Assembly: GCA_009801085.1 (NCBI GenBank)
Contig: VNWV01000028.1
Location: 103,362-167,361, forward strand
Reading direction: 5' to 3'
DNA: 64,000 nt
Origin: Lasiodiplodia sp. COLG20
Lineage: Eukaryota > Ascomycota > Dothideomycetes > Botryosphaeriales > Botryosphaeriaceae
Part shown: piece by piece, positions 12,143 through 22,554 of the stretch
Position numbering within the stretch: position 1 is the first letter of the stretch
Layout of the letters: each line of letters opens with the position of its first letter
The notes under the pieces: model-generated
Seen by the model: only the letters and a program-made list of their open reading frames with translations
What the model was told of the DNA's origin: nothing
Database searches by the model: none
Program-made: the position numbers and the translations under genes

Positions 12143-13072
12143 TCAGTTGCCATGTACCTGCAAAACCTCCCGAAGCTCGCCTTGAATCCAGTCCCACAAC
12201 TGCTCCGCCAGCACGCGATCTTGGCTCAGCTTCGAGCCTTTCCCAGAGACACCGACGGGCCCGTAGAATTCTCCGCTCTGCGCGTCAGGGCTTACTGCTG
12301 CCCAGAGCTGACTGTGAGCACCCTTCTCAACAGGTGTAGCGAATAGTATGGCAACATTGAGGAAAGGCTTGAGAAAGGTGCCTGTAGACTCGTGGTGAAG
12401 ATTTGTAGCTACCATTCCCGGGTGAACGCTGATGAACTTCACGTCCTTGTGTTTTTCAGCCTCTACGGTCGTGTAGTGTATGTCGGCAATCTTGGAAATG
12501 CAGTAGCGTGCCGTAGTATGCCGGTTGGGCATGGTTGTCTTCAGCTCGTCGAATTTGTATATATCGCCTGGTGCGACACTCTCGGAAGCCGAAGACAGGT
12601 TGACGACGCGAGTCTGCGGGTTGATTTTGGCGGTTCTCTGGAGGACGGGGAGGAGAAGTTGCGTGAAGAGAGCCGGTCCCATGACGTTCGTTCCGAACTG
12701 TATCTCGTAGCCGTCCTTGGTAAGGCCTTCGGCGGTCATCATGATGCCGGCATTATTGATAAGGATGTCAAGTCGAGATTCGGATGCTTTGAAGGTCTGA
12801 GCGGCCGCGATGATGCTCTGGAAAGATGACAGATCGAGATGCAGAAAGGCAATGGGTGCGCAGTCCGGGTCGGCATCTTTGAGTTGCTTGATGGCTGCTT
12901 CGGCCTTCTCCTTAGACCGTGCAGCAAGGTAGACACGGGAAGGATTGTGCTTTGCAAGCTGTCTGACTGTCTCGAGTCCCAGGCCGGCATTTCCTCCTGT
13001 AACAATGATGACCTGTTCGCTGAGATCGGGAATGTCCTGATCTGGATTGAAAGTGGGGCTGCACAGGCCCAT
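12143..13072 (-). CDS. Short-chain dehydrogenase/reductase (WW-oxidoreductase/retinol-dehydrogenase-like)
   Basis: A single exon of 309 residues, taking the ATG at 13072 (MGLCSPTFNPDQDIPDLSE) rather than a longer upstream frame, because the Rossmann strand begins ~20 residues later, as in relatives. Motifs seen: TGGNAGLG cofactor loop, LAARSKEKAE, HLDLSSFQSI, ILINNAGIM (NNAG), NLSSASE with the catalytic Ser, and YCISK (YxxxK). The HPGMVATNL and late hydrophobic segments fit the SDR subgroup that reduces lipids or polyketide carbonyls. The likely cofactor is NADP, given the Arg in AARSK. The substrate is unknown. The upstream region carries a three-copy repeat that may be regulatory. Confidence 0.9.
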   Translation of the reverse strand: MGLCSPTFNPDQDIPDLSEQVIIVTGGNAGLGLETVRQLAKHNPSRVYLAARSKEKAEAAIKQLKDADPDCAPIAFLHLDLSSFQSIIAAAQTFKASESRLDILINNAGIMMTAEGLTKDGYEIQFGTNVMGPALFTQLLLPVLQRTAKINPQTRVVNLSSASESVAPGDIYKFDELKTTMPNRHTTARYCISKIADIHYTTVEAEKHKDVKFISVHPGMVATNLHHESTGTFLKPFLNVAILFATPVEKGAHSQLWAAVSPDAQSGEFYGPVGVSGKGSKLSQDRVLAEQLWDWIQGELREVLQVHGN

Positions 13073-13210
13073 GGCTTCTTGATGTCGGGGTTGAAAATTG
13101 AAAAGTTTCTGTTGACTTTGAATGAGCCTTTTGAGTGAAAGAGACCAATTCTGCTGAGGAGTATGATTTATTGCCGACACAAATCATGGGTCTTTATATC
13201 ATGAGCTTCA

Positions 13211-13385
13211 CGTTGCTTACACCCCTGTCAGTTCGGTCGGCATGCGGGCTACTAAGTGGATCCTCCGCTACAGGACTAGTTTGCTTACACCCCTGTCGCT
13301 TTAGCCTCGGCCCTATACCGCAAAGGGAGCTGGGGATCGCCAGGCGGCGCCACGGACAGGTTGCTGACACCCATGTCGCTTTATG
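13211..13385. repeat. Three spaced copies of TTGCTTACACCCCTGTC-like element
   Basis: Copies start at 13213 (TTGCTTACACCCCTGTC), 13281 (TTGCTTACACCCCTGTCGCT) and 13361 (TTGCTGACACCCATGTCGCT), spaced 68 and 80 bases. They sit 140-310 bases upstream of the minus-strand SDR start and about 180-350 bases beyond the 3' end of the DUF3176 gene. The core ACACCCxTGT is partly palindromic, as expected of a protein-binding site. The rest of 13073-13563 holds no gene. Confidence 0.65.
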
Positions 13386-13563
13386 TTTTCTCCAATTCAA
13401 CCACGAAGATGGCAATCCTTCCGCAGACAACCCTAAGATACAGCCGACCCATCCATAAAGTACGCACAAGCCAGCAGAACGGCACCAGCCCCCCCTCAAA
13501 AAACTGTCTCTGTCCCAAAGAGTAGTTTCACAGGCACAGGCGCCTGCGAAAACAGTCCAAGGT

Positions 13564-15787
13564 CTAATCCCCCAGCAGAAACCTCGTCTCCCTCCCTCCA
13601 CCCACGCCTACCCGCACATCCATTTCCCTCGCCACCCTCCCCATTTCACTCACTCTCTCCAACAACCCCTCCCTCCGCTCCTCCATCTCCCCCTCATCCC
13701 ACTCCTCCAACCCATGAAACAACAACGGCAGCAACGACGACTTCCAAAGCGGCAATGCATCCCGGCCCCTACTCACCACCACCGTCGCCGCCAAGAACGC
13801 CGCACCAAGCAGCACCACCGCGAGCGGCAGCGCCAACCACGCCCAGCGAATCTCAACCACCGTATCAGGACGCCAAACGACGCCATCCGCATTCGTAGCG
13901 TTGCGACCGGTCCGCACGACGTTGGTCATGCTATCGGAGATGTTAGCAACTACAGCGGCCACATCAATGCCATATTCGAGCGCGCGGCCGATGGTAAACG
14001 CCGTCATTTTGCTGCCGAGGGAGAAGGTGAACATGGTGCTGAGGAAAGAGGCGAGGGAGATGTGGTCGTAGTTGGTGACGGTGAACTCGGTGGTGGGGGT
14101 GAGCGGCGGGGGTGGTGGTGGATGGCCGCTGGTGGCGGTTTGGTTTGGCGTGGTCAGGCGCCACGGCGTGCTCGAGTACATGTCGACGTTGTCGTCCTGC
14201 GTTTCGTTGGGGTTCGGGCTCAGCACGATTTTCTCGGTGGTGTACGCTTGAATCTCGCCGTCGGACTGTGTGCGTGTGTGTGGTTAGGAGTGGTTCTCGT
14301 ATACCCTGGCGGCCGCAGTAGAGGCTAAGAAGACCTACGACTGTGAAGTTTTTGTACACTTTGGCGCACCAGTCAAGGCTGCATTCTGTGACTGTCCAGT
14401 TGCCTCCGTCTTCCATGTTGGTGCTTCCGAGCTGCGCTACGCCCGCAAGCACAAGCCTAGTCGTCGGAACCGCTTTCATCCAGCTAGTCGAAACTCGAGC
14501 CTGCCCTGCGACCTTGGTGTACTCCACGCCCCCGCCTCCGAAACCAGCGAGCGCCATGTTGAATTCGAAGCCGCTAGGTGTAGTGAAAGTCACGTTACTC
14601 TCACTCAGTGTCGTGTTGAACGAAACTTCTGTCTTGCTTGACACGTCCTCACAAGTACTACCGAAGGCCAAAGAGGCGAAATCGGGCCAGGTACAGTTTC
14701 CGGTTTGGCAGGTCAAGTCGAAAGGCGTTCCCAAGCTAAAGAGGCCATTGAAGAACGCCCCCTGCATACGCGGGTCAGTGGAAGTAGCTTCGGGAACCAA
14801 TTAGCGCGAAGGTAAAATAGCATGACACTATTCGTACTCACGGTCGTTCTCTGTATTGACGATATGTCGCGACACAGCTTCGTCGCCTGAGTCATAAGCA
14901 GCGGAGATGCTGATGGATGAGTTGACACCCGGCTGCGCCACCATCCGGCTCTTCAGCTGGACAATTTGTTGCGCGAAAGGCCCCATTGCAAGCATTGAGA
15001 TAGTGAGAAAAGCACCACAGAAGCCGAGTGCGGGTCTCACGCCAAGCTGCTGTGGGAAGAAGAACATGAGAGACCCCCAAGGGCCCCTGCTAGCGTCGTC
15101 AAATGCCGTGATCTCGCTGAGTGGCCGCTGACTGAGCGAAAAGTACAGCCATTTCAGCTGACTCATTCCTTCTGCAATGGGTAGTAGCATGGTCGATTTG
15201 GTGACGGTAATCAAAGCTGAAATTATGGTGCTGGGACCCAAGACGAACGACCATTCTGACAACAAGGTTTGGTCGAGGTGAAGGGCAAGGATGACGACGG
15301 CTACGATGCAAGCGATGCTTACAGTTGCTCCGACCATTTCCCAAAACCACCAGTCTGTCAAGTAACTGGATCGAAGGGCTTTTTGCTGGACCATCTCCGG
15401 AGTTTTGGAGATGGCTGGTGCCGCATGCATCAACGGAACTTCATCCAAAGTTCCAGTTGGCATGTCTCCAGTGCTAAGGCCGGTAGTATGGACATCGCAG
15501 TGGGACAAGCCAGATTCGGATCTCGACGATGAAATATCTGCTGCATTTCTCGGCGTTGAAGGCGTGCGCTCAGCAGCAGAAGTGCTGAGGACGGTTTTAG
15601 GGTCCTGTTGCGTGTCAGTAGAAGCGGGCAACATCCAGCTGAGCTCATGAGCCTCATCCACTCCCGGATGTCTATTACTACTCTCATGTTCTTCAGAGAT
15701 TGACGACTGGTTGTTCAAGTTCCACATTCCCCGCTCTAGACTTTCACGTCCGCTGCCCTGAGTGCGAAACTGGTCGGTTGGAGCCAT
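13564..15787 (-). CDS. DUF3176 family multi-pass membrane protein
   Basis: Exons (minus strand) 15787-14842, 14787-14339 and 14265-13564 give 698 residues. A ~150-residue polar N-terminus precedes the DUF3176 core: DWWFWEMVGATVSIACIVAV, a second hydrophobic segment, LPIAEGMSQLKWLYF, then AFDDASRGPWGSLMFF. A middle extracellular-type domain has cysteines and N-glycosylation sites (TCQTGNCTWPDFASLAF), and a last transmembrane helix (WAWLALPLAVVLLGAAFLAA) precedes an acidic tail. The family is widespread in filamentous fungi, lies in membranes and has no established activity. Introns are 54 and 73 nt. A diverged copy of part of exon 3 occurs as a relic at 49979-50217. Confidence 0.88.
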
Positions 15788-16855
15788 GTTCGACACGGAG
15801 AAATGACGACGTAGAGGGAGAGTCCGTAACGAAAGCGAGGCGCATATGAGACTAGTCCCAAGTGGCAAAATATGCCTATTTTTGCAATGCAAATCTTTGG
15901 GGGCCATGAGCTATGTGGCGCAGCTTACAGGATAAATACCCATTTAGGTAAGTTGCATCTGCAGGTAATAAACCGGTTTCGCTGCCTGGCCAGTAAAATC
16001 TGATAGCATTGTGGTACAAAGCGTCGCACCATAAGTTCGTATATCCAATTCTCTGTTTAACTTCTGGACCAATGCCTTCCGGGTAGTTTATGCATGCACG
16101 TATTCTCGCCATTCCGCCCCCACCTACACGTACATTACGTCATCGGCTCTGCAATCGTACTTGTCGGGTTGGACTGACGGTCATTATAGCTCAAAGGCAT
16201 TCTCAACGAAATGACTTGGAAAAACAAGGGGAAAATAAAGAAATTGATGATCCCCCACACCATAAGCCGCGCCTTTCCCCAATCTCTGTTCTCCACGAGT
16301 ATTTTTGTCTTTATTCCGATGGCTTTGGAGCTATGGCGCATAACTTTGTTAAAGTATTTGCACGTGATTCGTCGGCAACTCTCAAAACATGTTGCGCAAT
16401 CCGTCCCCCTGGCCAGCCGCTCAGTGTCTATGTCCATTCGTTACCTAGAACGAACGGTGCTGCAAACCCTTCATGGTTCTGACATTTTCAGATACCTAGT
16501 AGGATGCAGCAAATATCTCATCATGCTTCCAGCACCTGAAATTGTCCACGAGTAACATGAATACGGATCGTCTTGCAGGATTAGTCCATTGCAGCCCACC
16601 ACGAGGACCGCTACATACACCCACTTTATTTACAAATCCTCTTCCATCTCCAATATATACGTTCAATCATTCCAGTTAGTTGCAACAAATAGGACAACCG
16701 CTTCAGCGACAGGCGCACTGTCACCGACTTCGCCATTATTCCCCCAAACTACATGCACGAGTGCATTTCAAACCTCTTTAAGAGCAAACGCATTTCCAGT
16801 TGCTATAGCATTCAATATCAGCAGGGAATTTCAGTGACAGAGGGATGAGAAAGGC
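15788..16855. other. Intergenic, no gene seen
   Basis: About 1.07 kb between two minus-strand genes. Several open frames of ~100 codons on both strands overlap one another and show no motif. The DUF3176 promoter should lie in the first part. Confidence 0.5.
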
Positions 16856-17165
16856 TTACCCGTTGACTACGCAGTTGGCTGCTTTCCCCCGCTTTCTGCA
16901 CTCAGAGGCACAAGTACTGCTTGCTGCACACGACACAGCGCACATCTCAGCGTACCTAATTGTCATTATTAGTGATGATCCCATAACGGCGCATGGCAAT
17001 GACGTACCCAGTGTCTGTTGCGACAACGCAGTATTGGCCCTTGTTCTGACAGGCAGTGGCACCACCAGGAGCGCAATTCCTGTTGCCTTGCGACAGGGAG
17101 TACTGAGCTGCGGCACCATGGCCCAGAGCCAGGAGGCAGAGTGAGATGACGGATGAGAAATGCAT
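16856..17165 (-). CDS. Small secreted cysteine-rich protein (effector-like)
   Basis: Exons (minus strand) 17165-17008 and 16955-16856 join in frame to give 85 residues. Residues 1-20 form a clear signal peptide (MHFSSVISLCLLALGHGAAA). The mature part of ~65 residues has eight cysteines, enough for four disulphides. The last ones are spaced CAVSCAASSTCASEC. Without removing the 51-nt intron (GTACGT...AATTAG) the frame stops early and only four mature cysteines remain. Such proteins act outside the cell as effectors, antimicrobial peptides or surface proteins. I do not recognise the family. A TATATATAA box lies ~77 bases upstream. Confidence 0.8.
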
Positions 17166-17241
17166 GGCGACGGGTGATGGAGTAACGCAGTGGTTCCGAT
17201 GGAAGAAGAAGTCTTGGGATAAAGGGGGGCTACGGCTGGCG

Positions 17242-17250
17242 TTATATATA
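17242..17250 (-). promoter_or_regulatory. TATA box of the cysteine-rich secreted protein gene
   Basis: TATATATAA on the minus strand lies about 77 bases upstream of the ATG at 17165, a usual distance for a strongly expressed fungal gene. Confidence 0.5.
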
Positions 17251-17775
17251 CATGAGTAGTACCATAAGACACATGAGTTGTAGAAGATAGAGGTAACCAA
17301 TCCTGGTTGGTAGATCTACGCGACGGAAGTATGCGGATCAGGCTTTCCAACGCCCGGTCCATCATTTAGGATCGATACGAGATCCCGCGAGTAATGTAAG
17401 CGTACGTTCAACGGCGCCTCTGTATAAAAAGGAGTCTGTGCGCTCCGGCGTAATTTAGGCATAAATTTGGCTCGTCTTCCAGAGAGACCTTAACTGAATA
17501 AAGATGCTTGACTTGCTTGATCTCGGATAGAATTACGCCTCATTGGCTCTCCCTTCGTTTATGGCAAGAAATTCGCATCAGGGCTTCGTTCATGTCGAAC
17601 GGATGGAATATTTTTACGCTTTCACTGGTAGTACAATTCATTATTTCTCTGAATGGCCCAGGACTAATACGCGATGACAACGAACGGCCCATGGTACTCT
17701 GGCAAATCGACATTGGAGAAAGCCTCTCTCCGCGCAGCTAGTTCAAACAATCCAACCTGAAGTCGACGACAGCCC
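17251..17775. other. Intergenic, no gene seen
   Basis: Between the secreted-peptide gene and the 3' end of the amidohydrolase gene. A TATAAAAAGG motif at about 17422 (+) has no recognisable gene behind it. Confidence 0.5.
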
Positions 17776-19251
17776 TCAGTAACCCGTCCCCTCCCCCCTC
17801 ACCACATTCTGCTCCTCCGTCTTCTCAAACCTGACACCGGGCCGCCACTCGCCCTCGACGACCGGCAACGGCGTGTCCTTCCAAACCTTCTGAATGCGCC
17901 GCGCCGACTCCAAAAACTTCTCCTCCACCTCCCTCCTATCCTGCCTCGTAACCAGCACGCCGTCCCTCTTCCGCCACTCACCCCCCACCATAACATCCTT
18001 AATATCCCCCACATTCGCATGCAGCACCACCGCCGCCACCGCGTCCGCCCACCCCAGCATATTCGGGCTCCCCCCATCAAACAGCACCAAATCCGCGACC
18101 GCCCCCACCCTCACCACGCCTACATCGTCCCGCCTCAACGCCAACCCGCCATTCCGCGTCGCCAGCAGAAACGCCTGGTTCACGCTCATCGGATTCGTCG
18201 TCGGAATGGCCCACCCCTCCAGCGTCCGCCTGTACGCGCCGCGCCGCACCGTCTGCAGCCACAGGCGCGTCTGCGTGAGGATGTCGGACGAAAACGTAAA
18301 ATGCGTATCCACGCCCAGCGCGGCCTGGTCCATGACGTGCGCGGTCGCGGGATGGTCGTGGCCGTAGTGCATCTCGCTCTCAGGGGTGATGGAGACGTGG
18401 CGGTCGTGCGCGCGCAGCAGCGCCGCGTCGGCGGGCGAGAGGAACGAGCCGTGCGAGAAGACGATGGGGAAGGGGGCGGAGGCGACGAAGTCGGCTGCGG
18501 CGGGGGATTTGGAGGTCAGCGCGACGGGCCCGTTGTCAAAGTGCCAGGGCCCGCCGAGCGTGTGCGTCGTGAAGGCCGCGACGCGGCTCGCTGGGTCGCG
18601 GGCCAGCGCGACGACCGAGTCGATTTCGGAGGGGCTGGCTTGCGCCCAGCCGTCGTACGCCATGCCGTACTGCACCAGGCTGTCCGGGTTGGGCGCGAGC
18701 GACGGGTGCGAGGCGGCTTGTTTGCGGAAGTCGGCGATGGAGGCGTCGTCGTAGGCGCTGAAGCCGTAGCACCACCACATGCGGACCCCGCTGTCGAGCG
18801 AGGCCTGCAGCGAGGCGGCAGATGCTTCGGGGCTGAAAGTGCCGTGCGCGTGCTCGAGGATGGAGGTGACGCCGGCGTTGAGCGCCTCGTAGATGCCGGC
18901 GAGTTGGCCGTAGTAGATGTCGGACGGCGTGAAGACGGTTTTGGCTTGTGTGTACTGCCCGTAGCGGAAGAAGTACTCGGCCAGCGTCGTATTGGGTGCC
19001 AGCGTGCGGAATTGCGTTTGCCAGCCATGGCGGTGCGTGTCAACGAAGCCCGGGGAGATGATCTTGTTGGAGGCGTCGACACGTTCGGCGTCTGCGGGAA
19101 TGTCGGGTGGGTTTGAGGTGTTGCTGTCGAAGATCGCGGCGATTCGCGTCCCGGTCACGAGCACCGATGTGTTGTAGAGCACTTTCAGCGATTGGCTGGC
19201 GTCATCGAACGAGATTACTGTGCCATTCTCGAGCAGCGTGGAGCGGGCCAT
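17776..19251 (-). CDS. Amidohydrolase-superfamily protein (cytosine deaminase/chlorohydrolase-like)
   Basis: A single exon of 491 residues from the ATG at 19251 (MARSTLLENGTVISFDD). A 22-residue longer form is possible but has no supporting feature. The order is N-terminal beta-sandwich half, then SPGFVDTHRHGWQTQF with the metal-binding HxH pair, ITSILEHAHGTFSPEA, FSHGSFLSP with a metal His, FSSDILTQ with the likely catalytic Asp, and a C-terminal sandwich half including VGAVADLVLFDG. The family hydrolyses C-N or C-Cl bonds in purines, pyrimidines and triazines in the cytosol. The exact substrate cannot be read. The gene is GC-rich, which creates long antisense frames that are not genes. Confidence 0.88.
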   Translation of the reverse strand: MARSTLLENGTVISFDDASQSLKVLYNTSVLVTGTRIAAIFDSNTSNPPDIPADAERVDASNKIISPGFVDTHRHGWQTQFRTLAPNTTLAEYFFRYGQYTQAKTVFTPSDIYYGQLAGIYEALNAGVTSILEHAHGTFSPEASAASLQASLDSGVRMWWCYGFSAYDDASIADFRKQAASHPSLAPNPDSLVQYGMAYDGWAQASPSEIDSVVALARDPASRVAAFTTHTLGGPWHFDNGPVALTSKSPAAADFVASAPFPIVFSHGSFLSPADAALLRAHDRHVSITPESEMHYGHDHPATAHVMDQAALGVDTHFTFSSDILTQTRLWLQTVRRGAYRRTLEGWAIPTTNPMSVNQAFLLATRNGGLALRRDDVGVVRVGAVADLVLFDGGSPNMLGWADAVAAVVLHANVGDIKDVMVGGEWRKRDGVLVTRQDRREVEEKFLESARRIQKVWKDTPLPVVEGEWRPGVRFEKTEEQNVVRGEGTGY

Positions 19252-19738
19252 GGTCAAGATTCGTTTTCTGTGGCGTCGAGATTGCACAATGGGGCGAGCG
19301 TGTAGAGGGGCAGTCATGTCGCGTTGGCAGCATTTTATGTGTGGAGCTGCCCCTCATCGGTGGAGTTTAGCATTACTAACCCTTGCTAAGTCCGCCAATT
19401 GCCGAATCCTTCTTCGCGAGGAAGGAGTAACTGGCGTTTTTGTGCGGGGCAGCTAACGTCAGCCCAATTTTCCAAAGTAAGCGCTAGCTTCAAGAGGATG
19501 TGCGAAACTCAAGGCAGAGATAAAATGGACCGAATATCTTAGAGTGGGACGAGAGCTTCTTCGATGTGGGATTCTGTAACATGGGAGACCGATGGGAATT
19601 GGATTTTGCACAGCCGTATTGCCCCGAAGAATCTTCACTTGTCGCGATCGTGTATAAATAGGAAACCTCACGCCGATGCCAAATGAATGACAAGCCATGA
19701 AGACTTCCAATAACTCAGATCCATTGTAACACTGCTCT
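19252..19738. other. Intergenic, no gene seen
   Basis: About 490 bases holding the amidohydrolase promoter and the 3' end of the GTPase gene. Open frames are short and without motifs. Confidence 0.5.
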
Positions 19739-21109
19739 TTACATGACGTTGCAGGCTGCACCTGCCGGAATCAAAGTAGAAACAGCTCCGACAGCAGCAA
19801 CGGCACCCGCCGCTTCTGCTACAACCGTTGGCACCCCGGCTGTCATGGTGATTCTATCTTCCTTGTCAATTGGGGTAGAGCGTTGCTTTCCTGAAGCATG
19901 CACGATTGCCGCACCAAGGCCAAGCTTCTCACTCGTCACCCGATGATGGTTGTCCATCTCTGCGAGACAGATCCCTCCGTCTTGTTCATCCATGAGCGTA
20001 TCCTGATCTTCAACCCTTTCAACCTCCCCCAGTGCATCTCGTTGGATAGTCTGACCATTGATGAAAGTTGTATCCTCAAGTTCGGCGCGCACTTTGGAGC
20101 ACCACTCTGAAACCCAAGAATTCCCAGGCGCGTTCAACTTCCCAATTGCCCGTTGCGTATCCAGAGATGCTTTTTCCAGGTCCGCCAGCTCGTCATCCAT
20201 CTCCATGACACATTCACCATCGTGCTTCTTGGGTGTAGCGTCAAGCCGTCTTTCGACATCGTCCATCCTGCGCTGCAGCCTTTGGAGCTCCTCGGAAAGC
20301 TGCGCATTCAGGACTTTCCCCGCATCAGTCTGCCGCAGTTCAAACTGCAAGTCGAGCAGTTGATGTTGGATGCTGAGCTTCATCACGAGGTCCTGATCGA
20401 TGAAGTGCTGGACAATGTTGCGAGCTTGCTGCGGACTGCTGCCCAGCTTCATCACCCGGGCACCGCCGGCGATCAGGTCGCCCCAGCACCCAGTCATGTC
20501 TGTCAGCTGTCCCTGTCTTGCCTCGGCTTCAGAGGGCTTCGCTCGGTTCCACATGGAGCTGGCCATGACGACGCCGGGATACGCCTCTTCACCGATCAGA
20601 GCTTTGAAAATTTCCAGGCCGCGGCGATGGCTTCCGCAAACCCTGCTGCCCTCGATGGAATGGAGGTAGACGACGCCGTTCAGCCGGACACCTAGCTCAT
20701 GAGCGGAGAGTAGCCAAAACACCAGTTCATGGAGAACAGCTTCATCTGTCCTTGACGTGTCGTTGAAGCCGGGTGTGTCCAGGAGGTGGACGGTGCGATC
20801 ACCGATATGCGTCGTGTGGACCGTTACCGACGATGCGCCTGATATGAATTAACTTGATGTGAATGTACTTGGATGAGGAGGCAAACATGGGTGGAGGCCA
20901 TCGCTGTGTTTCTCGCGCGTAGGGATTCCGCTGCACATGGATGTGAATGTGCTTTTTCCGGAGCCCGTGACCCCGATGACCGCGATCACGACATCTCCGG
21001 GTCTGATTGGTGCACAGTTAGCACTGCACTAAGTCATTGGTCAGGTGTCGTACTTGAAAGAGGTTTCGATGAGGTTGGTAGAGGTATGGGGTGTTGTTCT
21101 GGAAGGCAT
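19739..21109 (-). CDS. AIG1/GIMAP-like P-loop GTPase
   Basis: Exons (minus strand) 21109-21054, 21002-20887 and 20838-19739 give 423 residues. Exon 2 carries the P-loop VIAVIGVTGSGKST (GxxxxGKS). Exon 3 begins just before the switch region and DTPGFND (G3). The later VVMASSMWNRA segment is the fungal equivalent of the G4 region. A coiled-coil middle (about residues 200-290) follows, and the C-terminus ends in a hydrophobic stretch (AAGAVAAVGAVSTLIPAGAA) that may be a membrane anchor. These GTPases are common in fungal genomes, and their animal and plant relatives act in immunity. The role here is unknown. The donor of intron 2 (GTTTGC) is weaker than average. Confidence 0.82.
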
Positions 21110-22554
21110 CGTGATTGTCTACTCCGGTAATGCATTGAGAGTCAATTGAACAGTTGAGAGGTAATTTCCTGAGTGATGAGTTCTCCTAAAATACTCAAAG
21201 TTCAAGGGAGATGACCAGGTGGCTGACAGCTGTATGGGCTGGTCTCTCTCCCGTTGCAGCTCCGGCCCCACATTCAGCTGCTGGTTCGGACTATCAGATT
21301 CTCTGGGCCAAAAACAGCCAACGGACCAACCCGACTAAGTTTTGGCTACGGATTACCTGGTCTTTATGATTTCTTTCAGCCGCACTCGCGTTGGTATGCC
21401 TTTGCGCGTTCTCCTTCTCAGATCACAGGCAGCTAAACTTCGGGAGCCAACGCAGGGTACCAAAATCAATCCTACATCAACGGCTACTTACGAAAATTGT
21501 TACATCATATCCCTATCTACAATCAGCCACATATCTCATAGTTCTTCTGCTACTGTGGATATTGATCTGGTTGGAGCTAACAGTGCTCGTATCCGTACTC
21601 TCTCGTTGCTGTGAGTGCGCAAGGATCTCCCTCTATTGCCCCGTAGCAAAGAGGCCAATGGAAGTTGCACATTTGCTTAAGCGTTACGAGATCCGTCAAT
21701 CATCAACTGACCATCTTAGTGAGAGATATATTTAGCCCCTCCAACATTATCTATTTTCAGCTTTCTCATTGCCGCTTCAATGGCAGGTATGGTAGGGAAA
21801 ACCCTTTGGCCGCACTTCTCGATTCAAAACAAAAAACTACACCCCCTCTTCTACTCATCCACATCGTAAATCGTAATGCTTTGATGCAGGTCAGACGTGG
21901 ATGGATTGCACATTCCAAATATTAAGTACCGCATATCTCACGCATCAGCGGCACGCGCCTGCTTCGATCCGAGTACCTTATCTGAGGATCTTGTGATGTT
22001 GTGTCACATGGGTCATTCCCCCACGCAGGGTCTGACGGGCGCCGGGAACCCTAACTGCACTCTGTTAGCCTTGCGATTGTATCTTGTACTCCGAGATAAG
22101 AATCGTATGTACCACCACCTCGTTGCGCTAACGCTTAGCTTGACGCCGGAAAACCTCCCACTGCGGCTTGGCGCAATCGGATGCTGAACGTTTAGCAGTT
22201 TAACTATACCCGAAATATGCTCTTGCATTTACGCAAAAGTATATTCATCATGGCGCACAGAAAAAAGTCCGGATGTAGTCTTCAAGGCGAGTTTGTGAGC
22301 ATGGCGTCATATCTCAGAGCTTCGGAAATGTCAAAGATACTGCGGGGGAACTCCGAGTGGCACTAGGGCTGACGAGGCCGAACCTTGGTTGGCACGGGTC
22401 GGTTAGGCCACGGGAATTCCTTTGCCGGACGTTCGGGTGGACGGCGAGTGGGATAGGAGGGATAAAGTCAGCCATCCAGGTCATTTTGCCCACGCCGGTG
22501 CCCTCAATTTCTCGTCTCTCACTTCACCGTTTACGTTAGTTTACACCTTTCACA
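21110..22554. other. Divergent intergenic region, no gene seen
   Basis: About 1.45 kb between the GTPase (-) and ZZ-finger (+) starts, so it holds both promoters. Several ~60-110 codon frames occur without motifs. Confidence 0.5.

Noticed and set aside
13211..13385. CRISPR-like array
   Set aside because: Only three imperfect copies with unequal spacing in a fungal promoter. CRISPR arrays do not occur in such genomes.
18019..19116. Long plus-strand frame of 365 codons opposite the amidohydrolase gene
   Set aside because: Arg/Gly/His-rich composition and exact overlap with a well-supported enzyme show it is an antisense shadow of GC-rich codons.
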